Positions 44,209-51,889 of a stretch of DNA of 64,000 nt are shown one piece after another. The first letter of the stretch is position 1; the number at the start of each line of letters is the position of its first letter. This DNA is from an uncultured Albidovulum sp. (GTDB lineage Bacteria; Pseudomonadota; Alphaproteobacteria; Rhodobacterales; Rhodobacteraceae). The stretch covers positions 1 to 64,000 of the forward strand of contig CAJYAD010000004.1 of NCBI GenBank assembly GCA_913064775.1, in the 5' to 3' direction. The notes under the pieces were generated by a model. That model had not been told where the DNA came from, did not search any database, and saw only the letters and a program-made list of their open reading frames with translations. The translations under genes were made by a program, and so were the position numbers.

Positions 44209-45438
44209 ATGGACTATTCGAAGGCACTCGATGGGGCCCTGCAGGCCCTGCATGACGAGGGGCGCTACCGCGTCTTCATCGACATCGCCCGCGAGAAAGG
44301 CGCCTTTCCCAAGGCCTGCTGGACCCGCCCCGACGGGTCGAAGAAGGACATCACCATCTGGTGCGGCAACGATTACCTCGGGATGGGCCAGAACCCGGTC
44401 GTGCTGGCGGCGATGCGCGAGGCGCTGGATGCCACCGGCGCGGGATCGGGCGGGACGCGCAACATCTCGGGCACCACGGTCTATCACAAGCGGCTGGAGG
44501 CCGAGCTGGCGGATCTGCACGGCAAGGAGGCCGCGCTGGTGTTCTCGTCGGCCTATATCGCCAATGACGCGACGCTTTCCACCCTGCCAAAGCTGTTTCC
44601 CGGGCTGATCATCTATTCGGACGAACTCAACCACGCCTCGATGATCGAAGGCATCCGCCGCAACGGCGGCGCCAAGCGGATCTTCAAGCACAACGATATC
44701 AACGACCTGCGTGCCAAGCTGGAAGCCGATGATCCGGCGGCGCCGAAGCTGATCGCGTTTGAATCGATCTATTCGATGGATGGCGATTTCGGACCCGTAG
44801 AGGCGATCCTGGACCTGGCGCAGGAATTCAACGCGCTGACCTATATCGACGAGGTCCACGCCGTCGGCATGTACGGCCCCCGCGGCGCCGGCGTGGCCGA
44901 ACGTGACGGGCTGATGGGCCGGATCGACATCATCAACGGCACCCTGGGCAAGGCCTTCGGTGTGTTCGGCGGCTATATCGCGGCCAGCGCGAAAATGGTC
45001 GACGCGGTGCGGTCTTACGCGCCGGGCTTCATCTTCACCACCTCGCTGCCGCCGGCCATCGCCGCTGGCGCCGCGGCCTCGATCGCCTTCCTGAAATCGG
45101 CCGACGGCCAGAAGCTGCGCGATGCCCAGCAAATGCATGCCAGAATCCTCAAGACACGGCTGAAGGCGCTGGGCATGCCGACCATCGACCACGGCAGCCA
45201 TATCGTGCCGGTGCATGTGGGCGACCCGGTGCATTGCAAGCAACTGTCTGATCTTTTGCTTGAGGAATTCGGGATCTACGTCCAGCCGATCAACTTCCCC
45301 ACCGTGCCGCGCGGCACCGAACGGCTGCGCTTCACCCCCTCGCCGGTACACGACCCGCGTGAAATCGACCAGTTGGTGCGCGCGATGGATGCGCTGTGGG
45401 CCCGCTGTGCGCTAAATCGCGCCGACATGACCGGCTAA
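44209..45438 (+). CDS. hemA: 5-aminolevulinate synthase (C4 pathway)
   Basis: The 409-residue PLP enzyme condenses glycine with succinyl-CoA to form 5-aminolevulinate for heme, corrinoids and, in phototrophs, bacteriochlorophyll. The active lysine is K248 ([14 protein letters not shown]), the same number as in Rhodobacter capsulatus ALAS. AAGGGAG precedes the ATG. The perfect FnrL box upstream implies oxygen control. Supply of tetrapyrroles connects it to the cytochromes and to the B12-dependent enzymes in this window. Confidence 0.98.
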   Translation: MDYSKALDGALQALHDEGRYRVFIDIAREKGAFPKACWTRPDGSKKDITIWCGNDYLGMGQNPVVLAAMREALDATGAGSGGTRNISGTTVYHKRLEAELADLHGKEAALVFSSAYIANDATLSTLPKLFPGLIIYSDELNHASMIEGIRRNGGAKRIFKHNDINDLRAKLEADDPAAPKLIAFESIYSMDGDFGPVEAILDLAQEFNALTYIDEVHAVGMYGPRGAGVAERDGLMGRIDIINGTLGKAFGVFGGYIAASAKMVDAVRSYAPGFIFTTSLPPAIAAGAAASIAFLKSADGQKLRDAQQMHARILKTRLKALGMPTIDHGSHIVPVHVGDPVHCKQLSDLLLEEFGIYVQPINFPTVPRGTERLRFTPSPVHDPREIDQLVRAMDALWARCALNRADMTG

Positions 45439-45500
45439 GACCCCATTGCTAGTGTTAAACTACCTTACCTGTGGTAGACTGGATCACAATAGCTCGACTG

Positions 45501-45528
45501 GGGATGAGTCGGGCGGGATGAGTCGGGC
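45501..45528. repeat. 14-bp tandem duplication in the rodZ upstream region
   Basis: GGGATGAGTCGGGC occurs at 45501-45514 and immediately again at 45515-45528. It lies between hemA and rodZ. Confidence 0.8.
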
Positions 45529-45636
45529 GGGTAGGCACAACCTAGACGTGGTATCCCCGCAGGCTGATCTGGCTTTGAGGCAGACTTAGAGCACTTCCTG
45601 AAGGACGTGCAGGCAGGCAGGCATGGGGCAGGTTGT

Positions 45637-47085
45637 ATGATCGGGCGAAGGGGAACTCCTTCGACGGGAGACGAGATAAAGCCCAAGGGGTTCGATGATT
45701 TCGAACTGCGCTTGGGCGATGTCATGCGCGGAGAACGCGCGACACTCGGCAAGTCGCTCCTCGATGTTCAGCGTGAATTGAAGATCAAGGCGACCTATGT
45801 CGCGGCGATCGAGAATTGCGATGTCTCTGCCTTCGAGACGCCGGGCTTTGTCGCGGGCTATGTGCGGTCTTACGCGCGCTATCTGGGCATGGATCCGGAA
45901 TGGGCCTATGGCCGGTTCTGCGACGAGGCCGACTTTTCCGTCGCCCATGGCCTTTCCGGCGCGGCCGGCGGCAAGGCCGCGCCCGCAAACGGCGGTGCGC
46001 CGGGCTGGGGTGCGAAGGTCGCGAATTCCAATGCCGGGTCCAGGACCGGTGGCAAGAAGACCGGCGGCAAGAAATTGCCCGGGCCGCTGGGCAGCTTCGG
46101 GCTGGGTGGGCGCGGGGCGTCGAAGGACGGCGCGAAATCTGCGCGCACCGCGCCGCAGGCCAAGCGCATGGGCCACCGCGATCCGCTGGCCAATCCCAAC
46201 GCCACGTTCGTGCCGCGCTCTCCCGCGCTGCTCACCGAATTTGAACCCCGCGCACTGGGCTCGCTTGCCGTGCTGATCGCGCTGATCGCGGGGCTGGGCT
46301 ATGGCGGCTGGACGGTGTTGCAGCAGGTGCAGCGCGTGCAGCTTGCCCCGGTCGATCAGGCGCCCGGCGCGGTGGCCGATCTGGACCCGCTGGCCAATGT
46401 CGCCGCCGCCCCGGACCAGCCCCAGGGCAAGACCGCCGACGTGACCGTGCCCTCGAGCGACCAGATGGACAGGCTTTACCGTCCGCAGGCGCTGCAGGTG
46501 CCGGTGATGGTGGCCCGCGACGGCCCGATCGCGGCAATCAAGCCCGGCTCCTTGGGTGCGCTCTCGGCCTCGGCGGATGATTCCGCGATGGACCTGGCCG
46601 ATGGCGCCTCTTCCACGCAGATCGGCAACGGCCCGGATGCCGTCGCGGCCGCGGCCAATGCCGCGGTGGCCTCGCTTGCTGCGGGTGCTACGGCGGGCGA
46701 CGGGCAGGTCAAGGTGGTCGCCGATGCCGCCCCCGCCGTGCAGCTGCTTGCGGTACGCCCGGCCTGGGTGCGGGTGCGCGCCGCTGATGGCACCATCCTG
46801 TTCGAGAAGATCCTCGACGCGGGCGAGCGCTACACCGTGCCCCAGAACGCCGAACCGGCGACCCTGCGGGCGGGCAATTCCGGCGCGGTCTATTTCATCC
46901 TCAACGGCAAGGCCTATGGTCCGGCCGCACCGGGTGCGCAGGTGGTCAAGAAGCTGACGCTGACGGCGAGCAGCCTGGAAGGCCAGTACAAGATCGCCGA
47001 CCTCACGCGGAACCCGGATCTTGCCGGCGCCGTCGCGGTGGCCCAGGCGCAGCCGCAAAAGGTGCCGGGGCAGCCCTCTCAGTAA
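45637..47085 (+). CDS. rodZ: RodZ-like helix-turn-helix / DUF4115 cell-shape protein
   Basis: The 482-residue protein has a cytoplasmic HTH_25 domain (about 15-95: LGDVMRGERATLGKSLLDVQRELKIKATYVAAIE...YVRSYARYLGMD), a low-complexity linker, one membrane helix (about 211-228, LGSLAVLIALIAGLGYGG) and a periplasmic DUF4115 domain (about 360-430: VQLLAVRPAWVRVRAADG). It should link MreB to the wall machinery. I start at 45637 (MIGRR), the usual start in relatives. ispG follows after 171 bases. Confidence 0.88.
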   Translation: MIGRRGTPSTGDEIKPKGFDDFELRLGDVMRGERATLGKSLLDVQRELKIKATYVAAIENCDVSAFETPGFVAGYVRSYARYLGMDPEWAYGRFCDEADFSVAHGLSGAAGGKAAPANGGAPGWGAKVANSNAGSRTGGKKTGGKKLPGPLGSFGLGGRGASKDGAKSARTAPQAKRMGHRDPLANPNATFVPRSPALLTEFEPRALGSLAVLIALIAGLGYGGWTVLQQVQRVQLAPVDQAPGAVADLDPLANVAAAPDQPQGKTADVTVPSSDQMDRLYRPQALQVPVMVARDGPIAAIKPGSLGALSASADDSAMDLADGASSTQIGNGPDAVAAAANAAVASLAAGATAGDGQVKVVADAAPAVQLLAVRPAWVRVRAADGTILFEKILDAGERYTVPQNAEPATLRAGNSGAVYFILNGKAYGPAAPGAQVVKKLTLTASSLEGQYKIADLTRNPDLAGAVAVAQAQPQKVPGQPSQ

Positions 47086-47147
47086 GGGGGGTGCCCCGGG
47101 ATCTCGCCGCAGGACCGCAGCGCCCCTCGGGTGGGCGGGCGGTTCGG

Positions 47148-47172
47148 ACGCATTTTCGCCAGGTAGAAGCGC
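47148..47172. repeat. Possible weak repeat arm before ispG
   Basis: GCATTTTCGCCAGGTAGAAG resembles the family core GAGTATTTTTACCAAGATGAAG at low identity. It may be a decayed copy. Confidence 0.3.
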
Positions 47173-47256
47173 AAGTGGGTTGGCTGGCCGGTTGATGGTG
47201 CCGCTCAGGCAGGCTATCTGAAGGGGGCAGCGCCGCCGCCATTGCAGGAGCCCGTC

Positions 47257-48426
47257 ATGAGCCACAATCCCGTCCGCCCCTGGCGCGACATCGCGCGCCG
47301 CAAGTCACGTCAGATCATGGTGGGCAATGTTGCCGTGGGGGGCGACGCGCCGATCTCGGTGCAGACCATGACCAACACCATCACCTCCGACGTGAAGGCG
47401 ACGGTCGAGCAGATCCAACGCTGTGCCGCCGCCGGCGCCGATATCGTGCGGGTCTCGACCCCGGATGAGGCCTCGACCCGGGCGCTGCGCGCGATCGTCG
47501 CCGAAAGCCCGGTGCCGATCGTCGCCGACATCCATTTCCACTACAAGCGCGCCATCGAGGCCGCCGAGGCGGGCGCCGCCTGCCTGCGCATCAACCCCGG
47601 CAATATCGGCGACGCGCGGCGCGTGAAAGAGGTCATCAAGGCCGCACGCGACCACGACTGTTCGATCCGCATCGGCGTGAACGCCGGCAGCCTGGAGCGC
47701 CACCTGCTGGAGAAATACGCCGAGCCCTGCCCCGAGGCGATGGTGGAATCGGGCCTCGACCACATCAAGATCCTGCAAGACAACGATTTCCACAACTTCA
47801 AGATTTCGGTGAAGGCCTCGGACGTGTTCCTCGCCGCCGCCGCCTATCAGCAGCTGGCCGATGCCACCGACGCCCCGATCCATCTGGGCATCACCGAGGC
47901 CGGCGGGATGCTGTCAGGCACGGTGAAATCGGCGATCGGGCTGGGCAACCTGCTGTGGATGGGGATCGGCGACACGATCCGCGTCTCGCTGTCCGCCGAT
48001 CCGGTGGAAGAGGTGAAGGTGGGCTTCGAGATCCTGAAATCTCTGGGGCTGCGCCACCGCGGCGTCACCATCATCTCCTGCCCCTCCTGCGCGCGGCAGG
48101 GGTTTGACGTGATCAAGACGGTGGCCGAGATCGAGGACCGGCTGGCCCATGTCACCACCTCGATGAGCCTGTCGATCATCGGTTGCGTGGTGAACGGCCC
48201 GGGCGAGGCGCTGATGACGGATGTAGGCTTTACCGGCGGCGGCGCGGGCAGCGGCATGGTCTATCTGGCCGGCAAGCAGAGCCACAAGATGTCGAACGCC
48301 CGGATGGTCGACCAGATCGTCGAGCTGGTCGAGGCCCGCGCCGCCGAGATCGAGGCCGAAGCGGCCGCCGAGGCCGAAGCGGCTGCGGATCCGGCCACAA
48401 AGGTTCCGGAAAAAACCTCTCTCTGA
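47257..48426 (+). CDS. ispG: 4-hydroxy-3-methylbut-2-enyl diphosphate synthase (IspG/GcpE)
   Basis: The 389-residue iron-sulfur enzyme performs the penultimate step of the MEP isoprenoid pathway. The cluster cysteines lie in SCPSCARQG and in [10 protein letters not shown], and the N-terminal [20 protein letters not shown] is typical. I start at 47257, where AGGAG is seven bases upstream; a TTG 15 bases earlier is possible. It is downstream of rodZ, a common alphaproteobacterial pairing, and supports quinone and carotenoid synthesis. Confidence 0.96.
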   Translation: MSHNPVRPWRDIARRKSRQIMVGNVAVGGDAPISVQTMTNTITSDVKATVEQIQRCAAAGADIVRVSTPDEASTRALRAIVAESPVPIVADIHFHYKRAIEAAEAGAACLRINPGNIGDARRVKEVIKAARDHDCSIRIGVNAGSLERHLLEKYAEPCPEAMVESGLDHIKILQDNDFHNFKISVKASDVFLAAAAYQQLADATDAPIHLGITEAGGMLSGTVKSAIGLGNLLWMGIGDTIRVSLSADPVEEVKVGFEILKSLGLRHRGVTIISCPSCARQGFDVIKTVAEIEDRLAHVTTSMSLSIIGCVVNGPGEALMTDVGFTGGGAGSGMVYLAGKQSHKMSNARMVDQIVELVEARAAEIEAEAAAEAEAAADPATKVPEKTSL

Positions 48427-48600
48427 CACAGCATTTCACGCCCGAAGGCGGGAACCTGCCGGGCCCTCCCCGGCGGGGACGGCGGTTTGGCGCCGATCCG
48501 CCGGTGACCGGTCGCTGGCCCGGACCCCTGAACGCGTATCAGCGGTTGTTGCGGCATCGGGGCGCGGATGTTCCGCCGCCTGAAACGGAGGATGCTTATT

Positions 48601-49365
48601 ATGTCCACGATGTCCAAAAAGAATATCCTGCTCGCCACCGCCGCCGCGTCGGCCCTGGCCCTGTCGGGTCTGTCGGCGGCTTATGCCGAGACGGTGAATA
48701 TCACCCAGCATGCCGACGGCTCGACCACCGCGCGCAGCGTCAGCGAGGACGGCTCGGTCACCACCACGACCACCACCCGCGCCATGGTGGTGAACCCCTC
48801 GGTGATCATGACCGGCCCGGGCACCACCTACACCCAGCTGGAAACCGTGCCCTCGAACGCCGATTTGGCGCTGCAAGGCTGCCTGGCCAGCAATGATTGG
48901 TGCGAGGTCTCCTATGGCGGCCGGACCGGCTGGGTCTCGGCCCAGAACATCCAGGTGATGTCGGACGGTCAGGCCTATGCGGTGGGCCAGGCGCCCTCGA
49001 AGGTGCGGATCGAGACGCTGCAGTACAACAAGAAGCGCGTGCGCAACGATGCCGCCGCCGGAGCGATGGCCGGCGCGGTGACCGGCGCCGCGGTTGGCGG
49101 GCCTGTCGGAGCGGCCGTGGGCGGGTTGGTCGGCGCCGCGACCGGCGCGTTGGCGACCGGGCCGGACAAGACGGTGACCACCTACATCACTCAGCACCCG
49201 GTGCCGGCGGCGCAGATCACGGGCACCATCCGCGAGGGCGTGGAAGTGCCCCCCGGCGTCATCCTGACGCCGGTGCCGCAGTCGAACTACTCCTATTTCT
49301 ACGACAACGGGCGGCCGGTCGTGGTCAACCCGCAGACCCGCACCGTGGTGCGCGTGATCCACTGA
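48601..49365 (+). CDS. Secreted SH3-domain / DUF1236 protein with a glycine zipper
   Basis: The 254-residue precursor has a signal peptide (about 1-30, ending AAYA), a bacterial SH3 domain (about 60-118, with MTGPGTTYTQLETVPSNADLALQGC...GRTGWVSAQNIQ), a glycine-zipper hydrophobic stretch (about 137-170, AAAGAMAGAVTGAAVGGPVG...) and a C-terminal DUF1236-like domain with PPGVILTPVP. It is probably envelope-associated. I use the ATG at 48601; 48592 and 48610 are also in frame. A strong terminator follows. Confidence 0.85.
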   Translation: MSTMSKKNILLATAAASALALSGLSAAYAETVNITQHADGSTTARSVSEDGSVTTTTTTRAMVVNPSVIMTGPGTTYTQLETVPSNADLALQGCLASNDWCEVSYGGRTGWVSAQNIQVMSDGQAYAVGQAPSKVRIETLQYNKKRVRNDAAAGAMAGAVTGAAVGGPVGAAVGGLVGAATGALATGPDKTVTTYITQHPVPAAQITGTIREGVEVPPGVILTPVPQSNYSYFYDNGRPVVVNPQTRTVVRVIH

Positions 49366-49390
49366 TCCGCGCCTGAGGCGAGACGCAGGA

Positions 49391-49416
49391 GGGGGCCTTT
49401 CGAGGCCCCCTTTTTT
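49391..49416 (+). terminator. Rho-independent terminator after the SH3 gene
   Basis: GGGGGCC (49391-49397), loop TTTCGA and GGCCCCC (49404-49410) are followed by six T residues (49411-49416). Confidence 0.9.
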
Positions 49417-49423
49417 CGTGCCG

Positions 49424-49551
49424 AAACGGGGGTTTCACACCCCCGTACCCCCGTGGGATATTTGTGCCAGAAAGAAAGCAAAGAGCCCTCCTCGGCTTTC
49501 TTTCTGGCACAAATATCCCGGGGGTGCAGGGGGCAGAGCCCCCGCCGCCGA
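49424..49551. repeat. Dispersed repeat copy 12 with a perfect 25-bp hairpin
   Basis: The arms at 49455-49479 and 49495-49519 are exact inverse complements around a 15-base loop. The outer boxes GGGTTTCACACCCCCG and GGGGGTGCAGGGGGCAGAGC are present. It lies between convergent genes, after the SH3-gene terminator. Confidence 0.9.
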
Positions 49552-49571
49552 CCCCGCAACCGCGCCCGGCC

Positions 49572-50354
49572 TCAGCCGTCTTCGCGCCGGGTCTGGGCGA
49601 CCAGATCCTGCAATTGCGCATAGGGCACATAGCCGCGCAGCAGCTGGTCCCCCAGCACGAAAGTGGGGGTGCCGTTGATCTGCATCCGATCCGCCAGCGC
49701 GCTGTTGCGGGCCAGGATGTGGGACACCGAGGGCCCCTCCATCGCCGGTTTCACCGCGTCGAAATCGACGCCGATCTTCTGCGACAGACGGGTCAGCACA
49801 GCATCGTTGAGCGGGCCGTTCAGCACCATCAGCGCGTCATGGGCCTTGGCATAGGCCGCATCCCCCGCCACCTGGCGCACCGCCAGCGCATAGCGCGCGC
49901 CGGTCACCGATTCCGGCGTCAGGATCGGCAGTTCCTTGACGATGAAGCGGATCCTGCCGTCGGCCTTCAGCATCCGCGCGATGTCGGGGAAGGCCTTGCG
50001 GCAATAGCCGCAGCGGTAATCCATGAACTCGACCAGGGTCACGTTGCCCTCGGGATTGCCGCCGACCCAGGAGGTGGGATCGTCGAAGATCGCCTTCGCA
50101 TTGGCCTTGATCAGGGTCGCGTCGCTGGCGGCCTGGGCCTCGGCCTGGCGCGATTGCAGCTTGTCGATCGCCTCGACCAGCACCTCGGGATGATCCATCA
50201 GATAGGCCCGCACCGCCCGGCCGAAATCGGCCTTCTGCGCGGGCGTCATGGTCTTGAAATCGAACCCGTTCGCAGCCGCGGCCGGGCCGGCCATCAGCGC
50301 CAGACCCAGGGCTGCGGCCAGAGCCGCGCGGTGGGGGGGGCGGGAACGGAACAT
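49572..50354 (-). CDS. DsbA-family periplasmic thiol oxidoreductase
   Basis: The 260-residue precursor has a signal peptide (1-28, ending PAAAA), an N-terminal helical region and a thioredoxin-like domain with C115-G-Y-C118 (MDYRCGYC). The usual cis-proline lies in NGTPTFVLGDQLL. It resembles the DsbA/Com1 group that oxidises or isomerises disulfides in exported proteins. GGGAGAG precedes the ATG at 50354. Confidence 0.9.
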   Translation of the reverse strand: MFRSRPPHRAALAAALGLALMAGPAAAANGFDFKTMTPAQKADFGRAVRAYLMDHPEVLVEAIDKLQSRQAEAQAASDATLIKANAKAIFDDPTSWVGGNPEGNVTLVEFMDYRCGYCRKAFPDIARMLKADGRIRFIVKELPILTPESVTGARYALAVRQVAGDAAYAKAHDALMVLNGPLNDAVLTRLSQKIGVDFDAVKPAMEGPSVSHILARNSALADRMQINGTPTFVLGDQLLRGYVPYAQLQDLVAQTRREDG

Positions 50355-50552
50355 GCACTCTCTCCCTTGTGGTCGCGTCCGGGCCGCAGGGCCCGAATCC
50401 GCCTCTGCCAAGCATCGCAGATCGGCAGGATGGGGCAATCCCTGCGCCGCTTTGCCGCAAAGCCCCTGCCCCGCGCCCTGCCCTGCACCCTGCCCGCCCC
50501 TTGCCCCCCGCGACCCGGCGCCCTAGCAAGGGCCAAACCACCGGAGGGAACC

Positions 50553-50999
50553 ATGCCGCAGACCGAGATCCGCTTTGCCGAGGCCGGCGACGAAGCCGCC
50601 TGGCGCGCGCTTTGGGCCGCTTACCTGGCGTTCTATGACACCCAGTTGCCCGAGGCCGTGACCGCCGCCACCTGGACGCGGATCCTCGACCCCGCCCATC
50701 CGATGGGCCTGCGGCTGGCGCAGATCGACGGCGTGCCCGCGGGGTTCGCGTTGCACCTGCCGCATGCCTCCAGCTGGTCGCCGGGCGACGATTGCTATCT
50801 TGAGGATCTGTTCGTTGACGAAATCGCCCGCGGCCAGGGCCTGGGCCGGGCGCTGATCGAGGATCTGCGCGGGCTTTGCCGCGACCGGGGCTGGGCCCGG
50901 CTTTACTGGCTGGCCGACCGCCAGAACACCCGCGCCCGCGCGCTGTATGACAGCCTCACGCCGAGCGACGATCACCTGCGCTACCGGCTGAAGCCCTAG
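50553..50999 (+). CDS. GNAT-family N-acetyltransferase
   Basis: The 148-residue protein has the GNAT acetyl-CoA site (VDEIARGQGLGRALIEDLRG) and the C-terminal LYWLADRQNTRARALYDSL segment. The substrate is unknown. GGAGGG precedes the ATG at 50553. Its end is one base before the convergent end of the transglutaminase gene. Confidence 0.9.
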   Translation: MPQTEIRFAEAGDEAAWRALWAAYLAFYDTQLPEAVTAATWTRILDPAHPMGLRLAQIDGVPAGFALHLPHASSWSPGDDCYLEDLFVDEIARGQGLGRALIEDLRGLCRDRGWARLYWLADRQNTRARALYDSLTPSDDHLRYRLKP

Positions 51000-51000
51000 G

Positions 51001-51885
51001 CTAGGCCGGGTCCAGCGGCAGCACATCGACCGCGTGGTCGGTGTGCTGCCCGCCGGTCGAGCGCAGCGTGCCCCGCACCGGCGAGACATCGGCATAGTCG
51101 CGCCCATAGGCCACCACGATATGGTCGTCGCGCACGAAAGTGTCGTTGGTGGGATCAAACTCAACCCAGCCCATGTCGGTCCCGCACCAGGCGCGCACCC
51201 AGGCATGCATCGCATCGGCGCCCGCCAGCCGGGGCTTGCCCGGCGGCGGCAGTGTGCGCAGGAAGCCCGACACATAGCCCGCCGGGATCCCCACTCCGCG
51301 CAGGCAGGCGATCATCACATGGCTGAAATCCTGGCACACGCCGCGCCGCTGGGCGAAGGCCTCGGCGGTGGGGGTGCGCACATCGGTGGCCTCGGCGTCA
51401 AAGGTCATTTCCTGGTGCAGCGCGTGGCCCAGCGCCTGCACTGCCTGACGCGTGCTCATCCCCGCGCCGATATGATCGCAGGCGAAGGCGGTCATCTCGG
51501 GATCCGGCGCCACCCGGGGCGAGCGGCCGCGAAAGTGATGCGGCGCCTCGGGGCCAAGGCCATGACAGGCGGCGATCTCGGCCGCCAGATCGCCGAACCG
51601 CGACGACAGATCCATCCGGCTGGCCGGCGTGTTTTGCACCGTCCGCGCCTTCAGCGACAACGAGATGCTCTCGATCGGCTCGTGATAGGCGATCCAGGTG
51701 GTCGGGTTGCCGAAGAAATCCGGCCCGTCCCAGCGCTCTTGCGGTGCCGGATCGACGCCGAGGCGGCTGGCCACCACCTCTTGCCGGCCCGCGATGCCGC
51801 GCGGCAGCAGATGCAGCAGGTTGCGCGCATGATCCGAGGCGAAATCATAAGCGTAATCGACCTGCAGCGTGATGTCGTAGCGCAT
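51001..51885 (-). CDS. Transglutaminase-like cysteine protease, third gene of the peptide-modification group
   Basis: The 294-residue protein has an N-terminal transglutaminase beta-sandwich domain and a core with the triad C184 (RRGVCQDFSHV), H227 (AHAWVRAW) and D244 (VEFDPTND). These proteins are predicted to cleave or transfer peptide bonds. It starts five bases after the ATP-grasp/alpha-E gene, so the three form one transcript. There is no signal peptide, so it acts in the cytoplasm. The substrate is unknown. Confidence 0.9.
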   Translation of the reverse strand: MRYDITLQVDYAYDFASDHARNLLHLLPRGIAGRQEVVASRLGVDPAPQERWDGPDFFGNPTTWIAYHEPIESISLSLKARTVQNTPASRMDLSSRFGDLAAEIAACHGLGPEAPHHFRGRSPRVAPDPEMTAFACDHIGAGMSTRQAVQALGHALHQEMTFDAEATDVRTPTAEAFAQRRGVCQDFSHVMIACLRGVGIPAGYVSGFLRTLPPPGKPRLAGADAMHAWVRAWCGTDMGWVEFDPTNDTFVRDDHIVVAYGRDYADVSPVRGTLRSTGGQHTDHAVDVLPLDPA

Positions 51886-51889
51886 GGCC

